Part shown: one piece after another, positions 9,029 through 18,955 of the stretch
Numbering within the stretch: the stretch's first letter is position 1
Layout of the letters: every line of letters starts with the position of its first letter
Source of the DNA: Pseudomonadota bacterium
GTDB lineage: Bacteria; Pseudomonadota; Gammaproteobacteria; Thiotrichales; Thiotrichaceae
Length of the DNA: 59,854 bases
Assembly (NCBI GenBank): GCA_002747435.1
Contig: PDPH01000056.1
Span: 1-59,854 of the forward strand
Reading direction: 5' to 3'
The notes under the pieces: model-generated
What the model was told of the DNA's origin: nothing
The model's database searches: none
What the model saw: only the letters and a program-made list of their open reading frames with translations
Position numbers and translations under genes: made by a program

Positions 9029-10492
9029 TTGGGTGTGGTAAACGGCAAGACGGAAACTGCCAAGGCAGAGGATAACAACACAGTGAGTGAACAACCTAAG
9101 GACGATACACCCCCACAGCCGGGTGACCTGACACGCAAATTACAGACCATTCGTGAACGGGCTGGCATGAGCATGGAGCAAGCGGCCATTGATATGCGGC
9201 TGGCTTTATCCATTGTGCGTGCCTTGGAGAATGAAAAACTGGATGAGCTACCTGATCCTCCCTATGTACGCGGCTATTTGCGTACCTATGCTCGCTTGGA
9301 TGACAGTGATGCGCAAGATTTGATTCATACCTATGAAGTCTTGCGTGGTGCTGAGCCAAAACAAACTTACAACTACTATACTTCAGGCACTCACCAAACC
9401 GCCCAAGTCAAGCGTGCTACACAGAGCAATAATACCAGCTTGTCTCCCACCGCCCTAAAGCTGCTCAGTTTGGTGGGTCTGCTTGTTTTACTGGGTCTAT
9501 TGTCACTGGTTCCCGGTGTAGCCCAGTGGGCGGGTAATCTGTGGCAGTCTTTTTCTTCAGATAGCGCTCAGCCCAAGGTGGCAACCATTGCCACCACGCC
9601 CTTAGATTCAGCGGGTGCTATTCCTCGCAAACCAGGTGATGCCAATACACCGTCCAGCAATGTTTCTGCACAGGGAGCCATTACTCAACCCATTGAAAGT
9701 GCTGTATTGGCTGATAGCAGCTCTTTGCAAGATACCCCAGCATCCTCATCCGGTGATAAGTTAGCTCAAGACGCAACTAATCCAGACGGTGAATTGGTAT
9801 GGGCAGATCAAACCACAGAAAATACAGACGCTAGTAATGCTGCAAAGGAAAATAACGAAACAGCCGAAACAAGCAGCAGCACAACACCCAATGCAGAGGA
9901 GACTGCTACAAATACAGCGGCAGATGCAAATAGCAGTGTTACTGGTACAAACCATGCTGGTGCTGAAACAAGTGCCGATGCAGAAGCGGCAACCGCTATA
10001 CCCGATGGAACGACTGCGATTGGTTTAGTAGAACCCGGACAAGCGCTAATACCAACTGCAACGCCAAGCACACCGACAGAGCCACTGATTTCAGGTTTGG
10101 ATAACAATAACGACAGCACACATGCGAACAGCACAACAAGCAGCACGACAGCCGATTCAATGCCAACGGCCATACCCGAGACGACAGCAAGTACCACCCC
10201 GCAGCAAACATCATCTGCCACAAGCAGAAGCACTCGGCGACAACCGATTGATGGTACAGTGAGGGTGCGTATGGAATTTTACGAAGATGCTTGGATGCAG
10301 ATAAAAGATGGCAGTGGCCGTATTATTTTTGAAGCCTTGAATACGGCAAATACCTGGAAAGAATTCAAAACCAGAACGCCGCTTTCCTTCAAAGTAGGCA
10401 ATGCCCGTGGGGTAAAGTTGTATTTAAATGGTCAACTGTATGACCAAGATCCACACACACGCGGCAATGTTTCGGCCTTTACCGTCAATTAA
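9029..10492 (+). CDS. rodZ: Cytoskeleton protein RodZ (HTH-transmembrane-DUF4115)
   Basis: A 487-residue bitopic inner-membrane protein that links MreB filaments to the cell-wall elongation machinery. Order: cytoplasmic Xre-like helix-turn-helix (about 33-105, with RERAGMSMEQAAIDMRL and PPYVRGYLRTYA), one membrane helix (about 144-167), a long Ser/Thr/Ala/Gln-rich periplasmic linker (about 170-405) and a C-terminal beta-rich DUF4115 domain (about 410-485). It is longer than E. coli RodZ (337) because of the linker. The frame opens at TTG 9029; a GTG two codons later is an alternative. It ends nine bases before hisS, with no ispG between. Confidence 0.92.
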   Translation: MGVVNGKTETAKAEDNNTVSEQPKDDTPPQPGDLTRKLQTIRERAGMSMEQAAIDMRLALSIVRALENEKLDELPDPPYVRGYLRTYARLDDSDAQDLIHTYEVLRGAEPKQTYNYYTSGTHQTAQVKRATQSNNTSLSPTALKLLSLVGLLVLLGLLSLVPGVAQWAGNLWQSFSSDSAQPKVATIATTPLDSAGAIPRKPGDANTPSSNVSAQGAITQPIESAVLADSSSLQDTPASSSGDKLAQDATNPDGELVWADQTTENTDASNAAKENNETAETSSSTTPNAEETATNTAADANSSVTGTNHAGAETSADAEAATAIPDGTTAIGLVEPGQALIPTATPSTPTEPLISGLDNNNDSTHANSTTSSTTADSMPTAIPETTASTTPQQTSSATSRSTRRQPIDGTVRVRMEFYEDAWMQIKDGSGRIIFEALNTANTWKEFKTRTPLSFKVGNARGVKLYLNGQLYDQDPHTRGNVSAFTVN

Positions 10493-10501
10493 GCAAAGTA
10501 T

Positions 10502-11803
10502 ATGAGCAAGAACATACAATCCATCAAAGGCGTACACGATACATTGCCAGAACAGTCGGCCAACTGGCAGTATCTGGAAAAAACCATTGCATCTATTCTG
10601 GAACGCTATGGCTACCGTGAAATCCGTACACCTATTCTGGAATTTTCCGAACTATTCAAACGTTCAGTGGGGGAAGCAACTGATATTGTTGAAAAGGAAA
10701 TGTATACCTTTGAAGATCGTGGTGGCGAGCTATTATCATTGCGTCCTGAAGGCACAGCCAGTACCGTCCGGGCGGGTATAGAGCATGGCTTACTCTATAA
10801 TCAGCAACAACGCCTGTGGTATATGGGGCCGATGTTTCGCCGTGAGAATCCTCAAAAAGGCCGTTATCGCCAGTTTCATCAGATAGGTGTAGAAACCTTT
10901 GGTATGCCAGGCCCCGACATTGATGCTGAGCTTATTGCTATGACAGCACGATTTTGGGAAGAGCTTGGCCTGACTAATATTCGCCTAGAACTAAATTCGC
11001 TAGGTACAGCAGCTTCACGAGCGGTTTACCGCGACAAGCTAGTGGCTTATTTTTCAGAACACTTGGATCAACTAGATGCAGACTCCAAGCGGCGGCTAAA
11101 CACAAATCCTTTACGCATCTTGGACACCAAAAACCCAGCCATGCGTGCTCTGGTAGAGGCAGCACCCAGTTTACAGGATCACCTTGATGCAGCATCAGCA
11201 ATGCACTTCAAAAAGCTCTGTGCGTTACTGGATCATTTAGGGATTGCGTATACCATAAACCCACGCTTGGTAAGGGGTCTAGATTATTACAGTCGCACTG
11301 TCTTTGAATGGTTAACGGATGAGCTGGGTGCGCAGGGCACTGTTTGTGCGGGTGGCCGTTATGATGCCTTAGTCGCGCAACTCGGTGGGCATGAAACCAC
11401 TGCTTGTGGTTTTGCCATGGGCATGGAGCGTCTCTTGGAATTAAGACAAGCGCAACAATTACCCACTCCGCAGTATCAGCCTGATGTCTATCTCGTCATG
11501 GCTGGGGAGGCTGCTATAGTCGCTGGCCTAAAAATCGCAGAAGAATTACGCAGTGCTTTGCCAGCCTTAAAAATTCAGGCTAATGTAGGCGGTGGTAGTT
11601 TCAAGACACAGATGAAGCGAGCGGATAAATCCGGCGCAGCCTATTGTCTGATTCTGGGCGAGGATGAGCTCAGGCAAGGACAAATTGCACTGAAACCCAT
11701 GCAGGGTCAGGCAGAACAACAAAGCTTACCATTGGAAGCATTGCCACAATCATTGGCACATATTGGCACAAGCTTTAACTATCAGCAGCACCGTTTAAAT
11801 TAA
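10502..11803 (+). CDS. hisS: Histidyl-tRNA synthetase
   Basis: A 433-residue class II aminoacyl-tRNA synthetase. Motif 1 region (residues about 8-60, [15 protein letters not shown]), motif 2 [17 protein letters not shown], the histidine-binding motifs [15 protein letters not shown] and AGGRYD, motif 3 GFAMGMERL, and a C-terminal anticodon-binding domain (about 330-425) are all visible. It charges tRNA-His in the cytoplasm. The gene is nine bases after rodZ and 58 bases before yfgM, in the gammaproteobacterial order. Confidence 0.97.
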   Translation: MSKNIQSIKGVHDTLPEQSANWQYLEKTIASILERYGYREIRTPILEFSELFKRSVGEATDIVEKEMYTFEDRGGELLSLRPEGTASTVRAGIEHGLLYNQQQRLWYMGPMFRRENPQKGRYRQFHQIGVETFGMPGPDIDAELIAMTARFWEELGLTNIRLELNSLGTAASRAVYRDKLVAYFSEHLDQLDADSKRRLNTNPLRILDTKNPAMRALVEAAPSLQDHLDAASAMHFKKLCALLDHLGIAYTINPRLVRGLDYYSRTVFEWLTDELGAQGTVCAGGRYDALVAQLGGHETTACGFAMGMERLLELRQAQQLPTPQYQPDVYLVMAGEAAIVAGLKIAEELRSALPALKIQANVGGGSFKTQMKRADKSGAAYCLILGEDELRQGQIALKPMQGQAEQQSLPLEALPQSLAHIGTSFNYQQHRLN

Positions 11804-11861
11804 GCAAAAAGCTGGTTAGACGAACGTTTCACTAAACCATTTAGTAATCAGGGGCTCATGA

Positions 11862-12482
11862 ATGACCGACTATAAAACCGATGAAGAAAAAGCAGAAGAA
11901 CTCAAAGCATGGTGGAAAGAAAATGGTAAGTACATCATCGCGGGTGTAGCACTTGCCATTATTATTTTATTTGGGCGTGAGTACTGGCAGAAGCGTGAAG
12001 CTGATCGTGCCAACAACTCTTCCAACCTTTACTATCAGTTGCAAAATGCAGCGGATGAAACTGCCAAAACCAGCTTTGCCCTAACACTTAAAGATGATTA
12101 TGCCTCAACGCCTTACGCTGCCTTAGCGGCTATGGATCTAGCCAAGCAATACGCTGAAGCCGGTGAATATGATAAAGCGGCTGCTGAGCTGCGCTGGGCA
12201 GTGGATAAAGCCAAAGATAGTGAGTTGACTGATGTCGCAACACTGCGCCTAGCGAGGGTACTGGTCGCACAAAATCAATTAGATGAAGCCGAAAAACTAT
12301 TGAACCGCTCACTTCCCAAAGCTTATGCCTCCTTGCAAGAAGAAATTCGTGGGGATATTTATGTAGCACGTCAACAAACGGATAAAGCCCAACAAGCTTA
12401 TGAGCGTGCGATTGAAACCAATCAAGCTGGTGCTACAGACTTGATCCGCCTGAAACTTGACAACCTTGGCAAGGGAGTCTGA
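11862..12482 (+). CDS. yfgM: YfgM family protein, ancillary SecYEG translocon subunit
   Basis: A 206-residue inner-membrane protein: short cytoplasmic acidic N-terminus, one membrane helix (about residues 24-43), then a periplasmic TPR-like domain (about 50-200; repeats such as AEAGEYDKAAAELRWAVDKA). In E. coli YfgM associates with SecYEG and periplasmic chaperones. Position between hisS and bamB supports the assignment. Length matches E. coli YfgM (206). Confidence 0.93.
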   Translation: MTDYKTDEEKAEELKAWWKENGKYIIAGVALAIIILFGREYWQKREADRANNSSNLYYQLQNAADETAKTSFALTLKDDYASTPYAALAAMDLAKQYAEAGEYDKAAAELRWAVDKAKDSELTDVATLRLARVLVAQNQLDEAEKLLNRSLPKAYASLQEEIRGDIYVARQQTDKAQQAYERAIETNQAGATDLIRLKLDNLGKGV

Positions 12483-12490
12483 TTGCCCTC

Positions 12491-13663
12491 ATGAGAAGTA
12501 TTGCCATAGCCTTGACTGCCCTAATATGGGGAACAACCATGCTCAGTGCTTGTAGCACCGTTTCTGATACAGTCTCTAGCATTTTTCCCCAAAAAGACCC
12601 TAATCCGCCCAAAGCCTTACAGGCTATTCAGCCAAGTGTTAATGTACAAACCTTGTGGCAAATAAATACCGGTAGCAATACTGCCAAAGATTATGTACGG
12701 CTTTACCCTTATGTCGATGACACAGCCATTATCGTTGCAGGTGGTGGATCAGTCAGTGCCTGGAATAAGCGCAATGGCGGTTTGCTGTGGCGCACACCGA
12801 TTAGTGAGGAGATTACAGCAGGTGTCGATGGTGGCGATGGGTTAGTACTAGTGGGTACTACCAAAGGCAGCGCAATTGCCTTAGACAAACAAACAGGGCG
12901 TATACGCTGGGTAGAACCACTTGACAGTGAAGTGCTCTCCGTTTCGACAGCAACACAAGGTCGCGTTGCCTTCCGTACAATTGATGGCAAACTGAACGGA
13001 TTATCCACCCAAACAGGTGAAACGGTTTGGCAACAAAACCGTCCTACTCCGGTATTGTCCTTACGTAGCGCAGGTGTACCTGTCATTGTAGGTGACATGG
13101 TAATAGCCGGTTTTGACAATGGCACATTGACTGCCTTTGAACTGCAAAGTGGCACAGGATTATGGGAAGCGCTATTGTCTGTACCTCGTGGTACAAACGA
13201 TTTAGATAAGATTACCGATGTGGATGGACAGATTAAAGTCGTCGGTTCAGGTCTGTTTGCTGCGGGTTATAACGGTCAAATTGCAGGCATTGACCTGCGT
13301 AAAGGTGAAATAGCCTGGGCCAAGCCTTTCTCTTCCCATGCCGGTGTTGATGCTAATGCAGATGGGCTGTATGCCACCAGTGAAACCGGTGATATTTGGA
13401 AAATAGATCCTCGCAGCGGTACACCGGCCTGGAAAATGGATGACTTACAACGTCGTTCACCCACCGCCCCACTTTTGCTGGGACGCTATATTGTTGTCGG
13501 TGATTTTGAGGGCTATTTGCACTGGATTAATACCGAAACCGGTCGCATGGTTGCACGCAGCCGCAGCGACACACGCGGTTATACTGTTCCACCTATTACG
13601 GATGGCCGGATAGTTTACAGCTTTGGCAGAGGCGGAGTTCTAAGCGCTTATGCACTACAGTAA
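12491..13663 (+). CDS. bamB: Outer membrane protein assembly lipoprotein BamB
   Basis: A 390-residue lipoprotein with lipobox LSAC (Cys about 21) and repeated PQQ-like beta-propeller blades (signatures WNKRNGGLLWRTPI, LDKQTGRIRWVEPL, LSTQTGETVWQQNR, LRKGEIAWAKPF, WINTETGRMVARS). BamB is part of the BAM complex that folds beta-barrel proteins into the outer membrane. It starts eight bases after yfgM and ends 18 bases before der, as in most gammaproteobacteria. Confidence 0.96.
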   Translation: MRSIAIALTALIWGTTMLSACSTVSDTVSSIFPQKDPNPPKALQAIQPSVNVQTLWQINTGSNTAKDYVRLYPYVDDTAIIVAGGGSVSAWNKRNGGLLWRTPISEEITAGVDGGDGLVLVGTTKGSAIALDKQTGRIRWVEPLDSEVLSVSTATQGRVAFRTIDGKLNGLSTQTGETVWQQNRPTPVLSLRSAGVPVIVGDMVIAGFDNGTLTAFELQSGTGLWEALLSVPRGTNDLDKITDVDGQIKVVGSGLFAAGYNGQIAGIDLRKGEIAWAKPFSSHAGVDANADGLYATSETGDIWKIDPRSGTPAWKMDDLQRRSPTAPLLLGRYIVVGDFEGYLHWINTETGRMVARSRSDTRGYTVPPITDGRIVYSFGRGGVLSAYALQ

Positions 13664-13681
13664 TTGCTGTAAGCGATCATC

Positions 13682-15121
13682 ATGAAGCCAGTGTTGACTT
13701 TAGTAGGCCGCCCCAATGTAGGCAAATCCACGCTGTTTAATCGCTTGACCCGCTCAAGAGATGCTTTGGTAGCTGACTTTCCTGGCCTGACCCGTGATCG
13801 TAAATACGGTACGGGTAATCTGTTTGAACGTGAATACTTACTTATTGATACCGGCGGTCTCAGTGGTGAACAGGAAGGTATTGATGAGTTTATGGCACGC
13901 CAAACACAGGCAGCTATTGATGAAGCCGATGCTTTAATGTTCATTGTTGATGCTCGGGAAGGTTTGAACGCTGCTGATGAGCAAATAGCGCATAAGCTGC
14001 GTCAAACCGGTAAACCTGTTTTTCTGATTGTAAACAAAACCGATGGGGTCGATCCTGACCAAGCCGCCAGTGAGTTTTATGGGCTAGGCTTTACAGAAGT
14101 CTTCCGTATTGCTGCCGCCCACAATCGTGGGATTAGCTCCATGATGGAAGCTATCTTGGAGTACCAGTACCTACCCGCCAGTACTGCGGCTGAAACTGAT
14201 CTGTTAGATACGTTCGCTTTAGAAACCAGTGGTGAAGCAGATGAAGATCAGCCCATTCGTATTGCTTTTGTGGGTCGCCCTAATGTAGGTAAGTCGACGC
14301 TAGTTAACCGTATCCTAGGTGAGGAACGGGTGATTGCCTATGATCAACCCGGAACGACACGTGACAGTATTTTTGTACCTTTTGAGCGCAACGAGCAACA
14401 ATATATTCTGATCGATACGGCAGGGGTTAGGCGGCGCAGTCGTATTAATCAAACGGTAGAAAAGTTTAGTGTCGGCAAAACGCTGGAAGCGATTCGTGCC
14501 GCTCATGTTGTGATTATGGTTGTTGATGCCCATGATACGATTGCCGATCAGGATGCTCATTTATTGGGATTAATTCTGGATGAGGGCAAAGCCTTAATAC
14601 TGGCAATCAATAAATGGGATGGCCTGAGTCAAGATGAGCGTGAACATATTAAGCATCAGTTGAAGGTGAAGCTACCCTTTCTTAACTTTGCTGAGCAACA
14701 TTTCATTTCAGCACTACATGGTACAGGTGTGGGTCATTTGTACACAGCTATCCATGATGCTTACCACTCAGCTATGTTGAAAGTACCCACTGCTCGTTTG
14801 ACACGCATTTTGGAAACAGCAACGCAATTACATCAACCACCTTTGGTTTCTGGCAGACGTATCAAGCTGCGCTATGCGCATCAAGGGGGAAGCAATCCAT
14901 TGATTGTAGTTATTCATGGCAATCAGACCGAAAAAGTGCCGCCCGCTTATGAACGTTATCTAATTAATTATTTTTACAAAACACTGAAGCTCAAGGGTAC
15001 TCAGGTCAAATTAGAATTTCGCACAGGAGAAAACCCTTATGAGGGGAAGCGTAATAAGTTGACACCACGTCAACAGCACAAGAAAAAACGGCTCATGCGC
15101 TTCGTCAAAAGAAACAAATAG
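13682..15121 (+). CDS. der: Ribosome biogenesis GTPase Der (EngA)
   Basis: A 479-residue tandem GTPase needed for maturation of the 50S subunit. Two G domains: G1 [12 protein letters not shown] near residue 9 and again [12 protein letters not shown] near residue 199; G3 DTGG and DTAG; G4 NKTD and NKWD. A KH-like C-terminal domain (about 360-450) ends in a basic tail ([16 protein letters not shown]). Length is normal for gammaproteobacteria. It is the last gene of the hisS-yfgM-bamB-der group. Confidence 0.97.
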   Translation: MKPVLTLVGRPNVGKSTLFNRLTRSRDALVADFPGLTRDRKYGTGNLFEREYLLIDTGGLSGEQEGIDEFMARQTQAAIDEADALMFIVDAREGLNAADEQIAHKLRQTGKPVFLIVNKTDGVDPDQAASEFYGLGFTEVFRIAAAHNRGISSMMEAILEYQYLPASTAAETDLLDTFALETSGEADEDQPIRIAFVGRPNVGKSTLVNRILGEERVIAYDQPGTTRDSIFVPFERNEQQYILIDTAGVRRRSRINQTVEKFSVGKTLEAIRAAHVVIMVVDAHDTIADQDAHLLGLILDEGKALILAINKWDGLSQDEREHIKHQLKVKLPFLNFAEQHFISALHGTGVGHLYTAIHDAYHSAMLKVPTARLTRILETATQLHQPPLVSGRRIKLRYAHQGGSNPLIVVIHGNQTEKVPPAYERYLINYFYKTLKLKGTQVKLEFRTGENPYEGKRNKLTPRQQHKKKRLMRFVKRNK

Positions 15122-15191
15122 TAAGCACATTTTTCCAGCAACTTGAGCGCAGTGAGTAAGTCATCATACGTTTAAGTAGCATCAAGCGATG

Positions 15192-15255
15192 TTTTTAGGC
15201 GTGTCGGTTAAGCTGAGCTGTACTAAAAACAGCCATGTTGTATCAAGCCTAAAAA
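15192..15255. repeat. Intergenic 9-bp inverted repeat downstream of der
   Basis: TTTTTAGGC (15192-15200) is the exact inverse of GCCTAAAAA (15247-15255), separated by 46 bases. ATCAAGC also occurs as a direct repeat just before each arm region (15181-15187 and 15242-15248). Role unknown: a weak long-loop terminator for der or a regulatory region for the antiporter gene. Confidence 0.4.
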
Positions 15256-15292
15256 TAGCCAATAATTATTAGCAAATTGCAAAGGGGCTAGA

Positions 15293-17344
15293 ATGGAACA
15301 CAGTACAGATTTATTACAAGGCATCTTGTTATTGCTGGTTATGTCTGTTGCTGCCGTGGCTGCTTTTCGTGTTTTCAAACTCCCCCCCATTCTAGGTTAT
15401 TTGTTAGTAGGTGCAATGACCAGCGAGCATCTCCTAAACTGGCTGCCATCCGATCACTCCATTGAATTTATGGGAGAGGTGGGTGTTGTTTTCTTATTAT
15501 TTGCCATTGGCCTTGAGTTTTCTGTCAAGCAATTCATGGCAATGCGTGTGACGGTGCTAGGCTTGGGTGGTTTACAAGTCACTTTGTCTACCCTAGTTGG
15601 TATGGGTTTACTGTATTATTTTGGCATTAGTTGGCAAGGCGCTTTTATTGCAGCCGGCGCAATGGCTCTGTCTTCCACGGCCATTGTAGTCAAGCAATTG
15701 ACCGATCAAGGTGAAATGCGCGTCAGTCACGGCCAATTAGCCTTGGGTATTTTATTATTCCAGGACATTGCTGTTGTACCTTTTCTGGTTGCCATACCGT
15801 TACTTGGTGTAGCTAGCCCGGAAGCCACAGATCCAATGGCAATGGGCTTACAAGCTGCTGGACACTTGTTATCTTTGCTATTATTTGTGCTGAGTGCACA
15901 CTATGCTTTACGTCCCCTGTTCCACTATGTTGCTAATAGTCAATCGCAAGAATTATTTAATATCACGGTTTTACTGGTAGCACTTACGGCTGCCTGGGTC
16001 ACACGGTCACTTGGTTTGTCACTCGCACTAGGCGCTTTTATTGCAGGTATGTTGCTGAGTGAAACAGAATACAAGCACCAAATTGAAAGTGAAATCAGGC
16101 CATTCCGTGATATTTTAATGGGTTTGTTCTTCATTACAGTAGGCGCAAAGCTGGACTTGTCGGTATTACCTGAATTATGGATTCCCATCTCGGCACTGGT
16201 CATCGGTTTGACCTTGGGTAAAGCCCTAATTATTGCAGGGCTGACACGTTTATTTGCAGCAGATGCAGGTACGTCTATCCGCACGGGTTTAGTATTAGCC
16301 CAAGGTGGCGAATTTGGCTTTGCCTTATTGACCTTAGCACTAAGCAACCATTTGTTGACTCATGATGAGGTACAAACTGCATTAGCTGCTATCGTCATTA
16401 GCATGGCCATTGCTCCTATTATTATTCGTTCCAATGACAAAGTGACGCGCAAACTATTGAGCGATAGTTACCTCAAACAACGTTACAAAGTGGCTCATGA
16501 TTTCAGCCGCGAAGTTAAAGAGATAGAAAAGCATGTTATTATCTGCGGTTATCGCCGTATCGGCCAAGGTCTGGCTCGTTTGCTACAGGAACAAGGTATT
16601 CCCTATATTGGGCTAGAATTGGATTCCAGCATTGTCAGCGCTGCCTGGGAGGCAGGCGAAAGTGTTTATTATGCTGATGCGACCCGCCCAGAGATTCTCA
16701 TTGCAGCCGGTATTTACCGAGCGCGGATGGTCGTCATTACGGTTGCTGAAGCAGATACTGCTAAACTGATCACAGAAGCAGCAAGGAAAAAACAAAAAGA
16801 TGTGCCTATCCTAGTACGGGTACGAGATGATCACCATATGCAACCACTAATGGATATAGGGGCAACTGAAGTACTGCCTGAGTCACTAGCCGCGAGTGTC
16901 ATGGTAGCACGACGTGTATTGGAAAACCTGCAACTGCCTGATACCGAAATTGCAGAAGTCGTTGAGCGCATTCGTGCTGAAGGTTATCGTGCACTTAAAA
17001 CCTTTTTCCACGGTGAAGTCCAACAAAAACTTGCTAATAAAAGTGTTAAAGAAACATTCTTGCACACAGCCGTGCTACAGGGTAACGATAAAGCAGTGGG
17101 GATGAAAATCGCTGATTTAGAACTGAATGCCTTGGGTGTTACTTTAAAATCACTACGCCGAGGTGATATACGTGGCGACTATCCTGATGGTGATATGCTA
17201 TTACGGGCAGGCGATACATTGGTCTTGGAGCGTGCCAGCGATGGCTTCCAAGATGTAGAAAAACGCTTACGTGGCGAACACCGCGACAAAGACAATACTA
17301 ACAATGAACGGGACAAGAGCAACAAGGCCAAAGCGGTTGCCTAA
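15293..17344 (+). CDS. KefB-type CPA2 monovalent cation:proton antiporter with RCK domains
   Basis: A 683-residue membrane protein of the CPA2 family. Residues about 8-380 form roughly 12 membrane helices of a Na+/H+ exchanger domain (family segments VGVVFLLFAIGLEFS and LSSTAIVVKQL, and LAQGGEFGFALL). A TrkA-N/RCK nucleotide-binding domain follows (about 405-525, starting KHVIICGYRRIGQG) and then a TrkA-C domain (about 575-660). This is the layout of KefB/KefC/YbaL, which export K+ or other cations in exchange for protons. Which ion and which ligand cannot be told. A ribosome binding site AAGGGG precedes the ATG. The hydrophilic Lys/Asp/Asn-rich tail is probably unstructured. Confidence 0.9.
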   Translation: MEHSTDLLQGILLLLVMSVAAVAAFRVFKLPPILGYLLVGAMTSEHLLNWLPSDHSIEFMGEVGVVFLLFAIGLEFSVKQFMAMRVTVLGLGGLQVTLSTLVGMGLLYYFGISWQGAFIAAGAMALSSTAIVVKQLTDQGEMRVSHGQLALGILLFQDIAVVPFLVAIPLLGVASPEATDPMAMGLQAAGHLLSLLLFVLSAHYALRPLFHYVANSQSQELFNITVLLVALTAAWVTRSLGLSLALGAFIAGMLLSETEYKHQIESEIRPFRDILMGLFFITVGAKLDLSVLPELWIPISALVIGLTLGKALIIAGLTRLFAADAGTSIRTGLVLAQGGEFGFALLTLALSNHLLTHDEVQTALAAIVISMAIAPIIIRSNDKVTRKLLSDSYLKQRYKVAHDFSREVKEIEKHVIICGYRRIGQGLARLLQEQGIPYIGLELDSSIVSAAWEAGESVYYADATRPEILIAAGIYRARMVVITVAEADTAKLITEAARKKQKDVPILVRVRDDHHMQPLMDIGATEVLPESLAASVMVARRVLENLQLPDTEIAEVVERIRAEGYRALKTFFHGEVQQKLANKSVKETFLHTAVLQGNDKAVGMKIADLELNALGVTLKSLRRGDIRGDYPDGDMLLRAGDTLVLERASDGFQDVEKRLRGEHRDKDNTNNERDKSNKAKAVA

Positions 17345-17386
17345 TCACCCGTTTGATCTTATGAGAAAAATACAAGGTAAACACGC

Positions 17387-17890
17387 ATGTCATTAAGAAA
17401 CCACTATCTGATTCTTTTCCTGCTTACAGTTGCCATGATGGCCACTGCCCTCTATTTTCAATATATTGTCGAACTTGAGCCTTGCCCTCTGTGCATTTCC
17501 CAGCGCATTGCCGTTATTGCCATTGGCATCGTAGCACTTGTCGCTTTACTACACAATCCTAGCAAAATCGGGCAAATGATCTACAATAGCCTGTTGTTGA
17601 TTAGTGCTATCAGTGGTGTAGCGATTGCTGGTCGACATGTCTGGCTTCAACATCTTCCGCCTGAACAAGCTCCTGCCTGTGGTCCTGGCCTTGAGTTCTG
17701 GCTGGAAACCCTCCCCCTGACCACAGTCATTGAAAAAATTTTTAAAGGCACTGGCGAATGTGCCAAGGTGGACTGGACTTTCCTCGGTTTTAGCATACCG
17801 GAACTAACACTCCCCACTTTTACTCTAATTAGTCTTTATGTAATTTGGTTAATTTTTAAGTCAAATGCAGCAAAAAGTAATAATATTTAA
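17387..17890 (+). CDS. dsbB: Disulfide bond formation protein DsbB
   Basis: A 167-residue inner-membrane protein with four membrane helices. DsbB reoxidises periplasmic DsbA and passes electrons to quinone. The first redox pair is C33-x-x-C36 in EPCPLCISQR, the second pair C98 and C125 in the periplasmic loop, matching the family. It begins 42 bases after the antiporter gene in the same direction; dsbA is not in the window. Confidence 0.95.
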   Translation: MSLRNHYLILFLLTVAMMATALYFQYIVELEPCPLCISQRIAVIAIGIVALVALLHNPSKIGQMIYNSLLLISAISGVAIAGRHVWLQHLPPEQAPACGPGLEFWLETLPLTTVIEKIFKGTGECAKVDWTFLGFSIPELTLPTFTLISLYVIWLIFKSNAAKSNNI

Positions 17891-18597
17891 TCAAGCTATT
17901 TTCTTAATGAAAAATTAACTTTAGAATTTTTCGCCAAGCTATAAGCCTTCTATCAAGAATTTAGTAGATCTTGTCTTAGGCAAAGAGACTAAATTGTGAA
18001 CTCTGGTATTCTTTTAGTCAGCTTATGCGTTTAAGTAAATGGTTTTCATGAGATTGATACTGAACAAAAAGCGAACATTTTAGGGTATAAGGTAAATTGT
18101 AAATAAATTAGACAATTTCCTGATACCCACAGCATTGAACGATTTAAACTAAAAAAATCGCTTAATTCGTCAAATTTCGCCTACAGTCATTTTTATGGAA
18201 AAACAGAAATACAAAACAGCGCTGCTAGTATTTGCATTCTGTATAAACGCCTGCTAAGCGGCTGATGAGACGCATTACTTTAGCCACAATTTGGTCTGTT
18301 GGAAACAAAGTCTCTCCCCTGATATTGGCAAATAAGTCAGGGGAACTTGGATAAGTTTGCGGCTGTCCAAAGCGATTGGTTTCAGATGCTGACATCAGTC
18401 ATCAGTGCTGTGCGAACTTTATACAGCTTGGAAGCTGGCTCTCAGACGCACAGGATGCAAAATGAGGGATCTGGGCGGGATTAATCAGATTCAAAGAACA
18501 GGATGTTTTATAAAAAGACATGTCCAACAAAGAGTTGTCCGCGAGACTGGGCTAAGCTCAGAACTGCAAGGGCTCGATATTAAAAAGGTTACATAAA
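17891..18597. other. 707-base region without a clear gene, upstream of fis
   Basis: No supportable CDS was found. A 63-codon plus-strand frame ending just before fis (18405-18596) has no ribosome binding site and no recognisable product. Local structure: a perfect 7-bp hairpin CCCCTGA/TCAGGGG (18316-18322 with 18337-18343) and a hairpin CAGCTT/AAGCTG near 18424. The segment may be a long fis leader or may contain an unrecognised small RNA; I could not match it to 6S, tmRNA or other known RNAs. Confidence 0.4.
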
Positions 18598-18849
18598 ATG
18601 AATACAGCAAATCGTGCTTTGGATTCATCACTGTCAGAAACAGTGCATCGTACGCTTCAGGAATATCTTGATACTTTGGGCGATCATGAAGCGAGTAATG
18701 TGTATCGCTTAGTCATGGATGAAGTAGAAAAACCCATGCTGGAAGTTATGATGCGTTATACACACGGCAATCAGTCGCGGGCAGCCCAATGTATGGGTAT
18801 CAACCGTGCCACACTGCGTACCAAACTGAAACGTCACAACCTTCTGTAA
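18598..18849 (+). CDS. fis: Fis family DNA-binding protein
   Basis: An 83-residue nucleoid protein; E. coli Fis has 98. The N-terminal dimerisation helices (about 8-55) are followed by the Fis helix-turn-helix (about 60-82, with GNQSRAAQCMGINRATLRTK), which is the strongly conserved part. Fis bends DNA and controls rRNA and many growth-phase genes. In many gammaproteobacteria fis follows dusB in an operon; here no dusB precedes it and 707 bases separate it from dsbB. Confidence 0.93.
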   Translation: MNTANRALDSSLSETVHRTLQEYLDTLGDHEASNVYRLVMDEVEKPMLEVMMRYTHGNQSRAAQCMGINRATLRTKLKRHNLL

Positions 18850-18894
18850 GAAGCTGGCAATACCTCTCTTTTCTATTTTCCTGATCTTAATCTA

Positions 18895-18923
18895 CTCCCC
18901 TGCTTTAGCTTTAAAGCAGGGAG
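18895..18923. terminator. Probable terminator between fis and the convergent H3TH gene
   Basis: CCCTGCTTT (18898-18906) pairs perfectly with AAAGCAGGG (18913-18921) around a 6-base loop, with flanking CT/AG extending the stem after a bulged C. The plus-strand downstream sequence is T-rich but not a clean T-run. Its position between convergent genes fits transcription termination. Confidence 0.6.
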
Positions 18924-18955
18924 ACTTTATAGCTTTTATTTGTATGCCGCGTGCA

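Noticed and set aside
9808..10233. Long minus-strand frame opposite the rodZ linker
   Set aside because: It is an antisense shadow of the Thr/Ser/Ala-rich linker codons, Val/Leu/Ser-rich and without start signals.
18250..18315. Hammerhead-ribozyme-like words CTGATGAG and GGAAAC
   Set aside because: The bases between them do not form the required stem II, and stems I and III are not evident, so the match is to short words only.
18300..18360. Possible 6S RNA because of CCCCTGATATT
   Set aside because: Only the short word fits; the long closing stem and bubble of 6S RNA are not visible.
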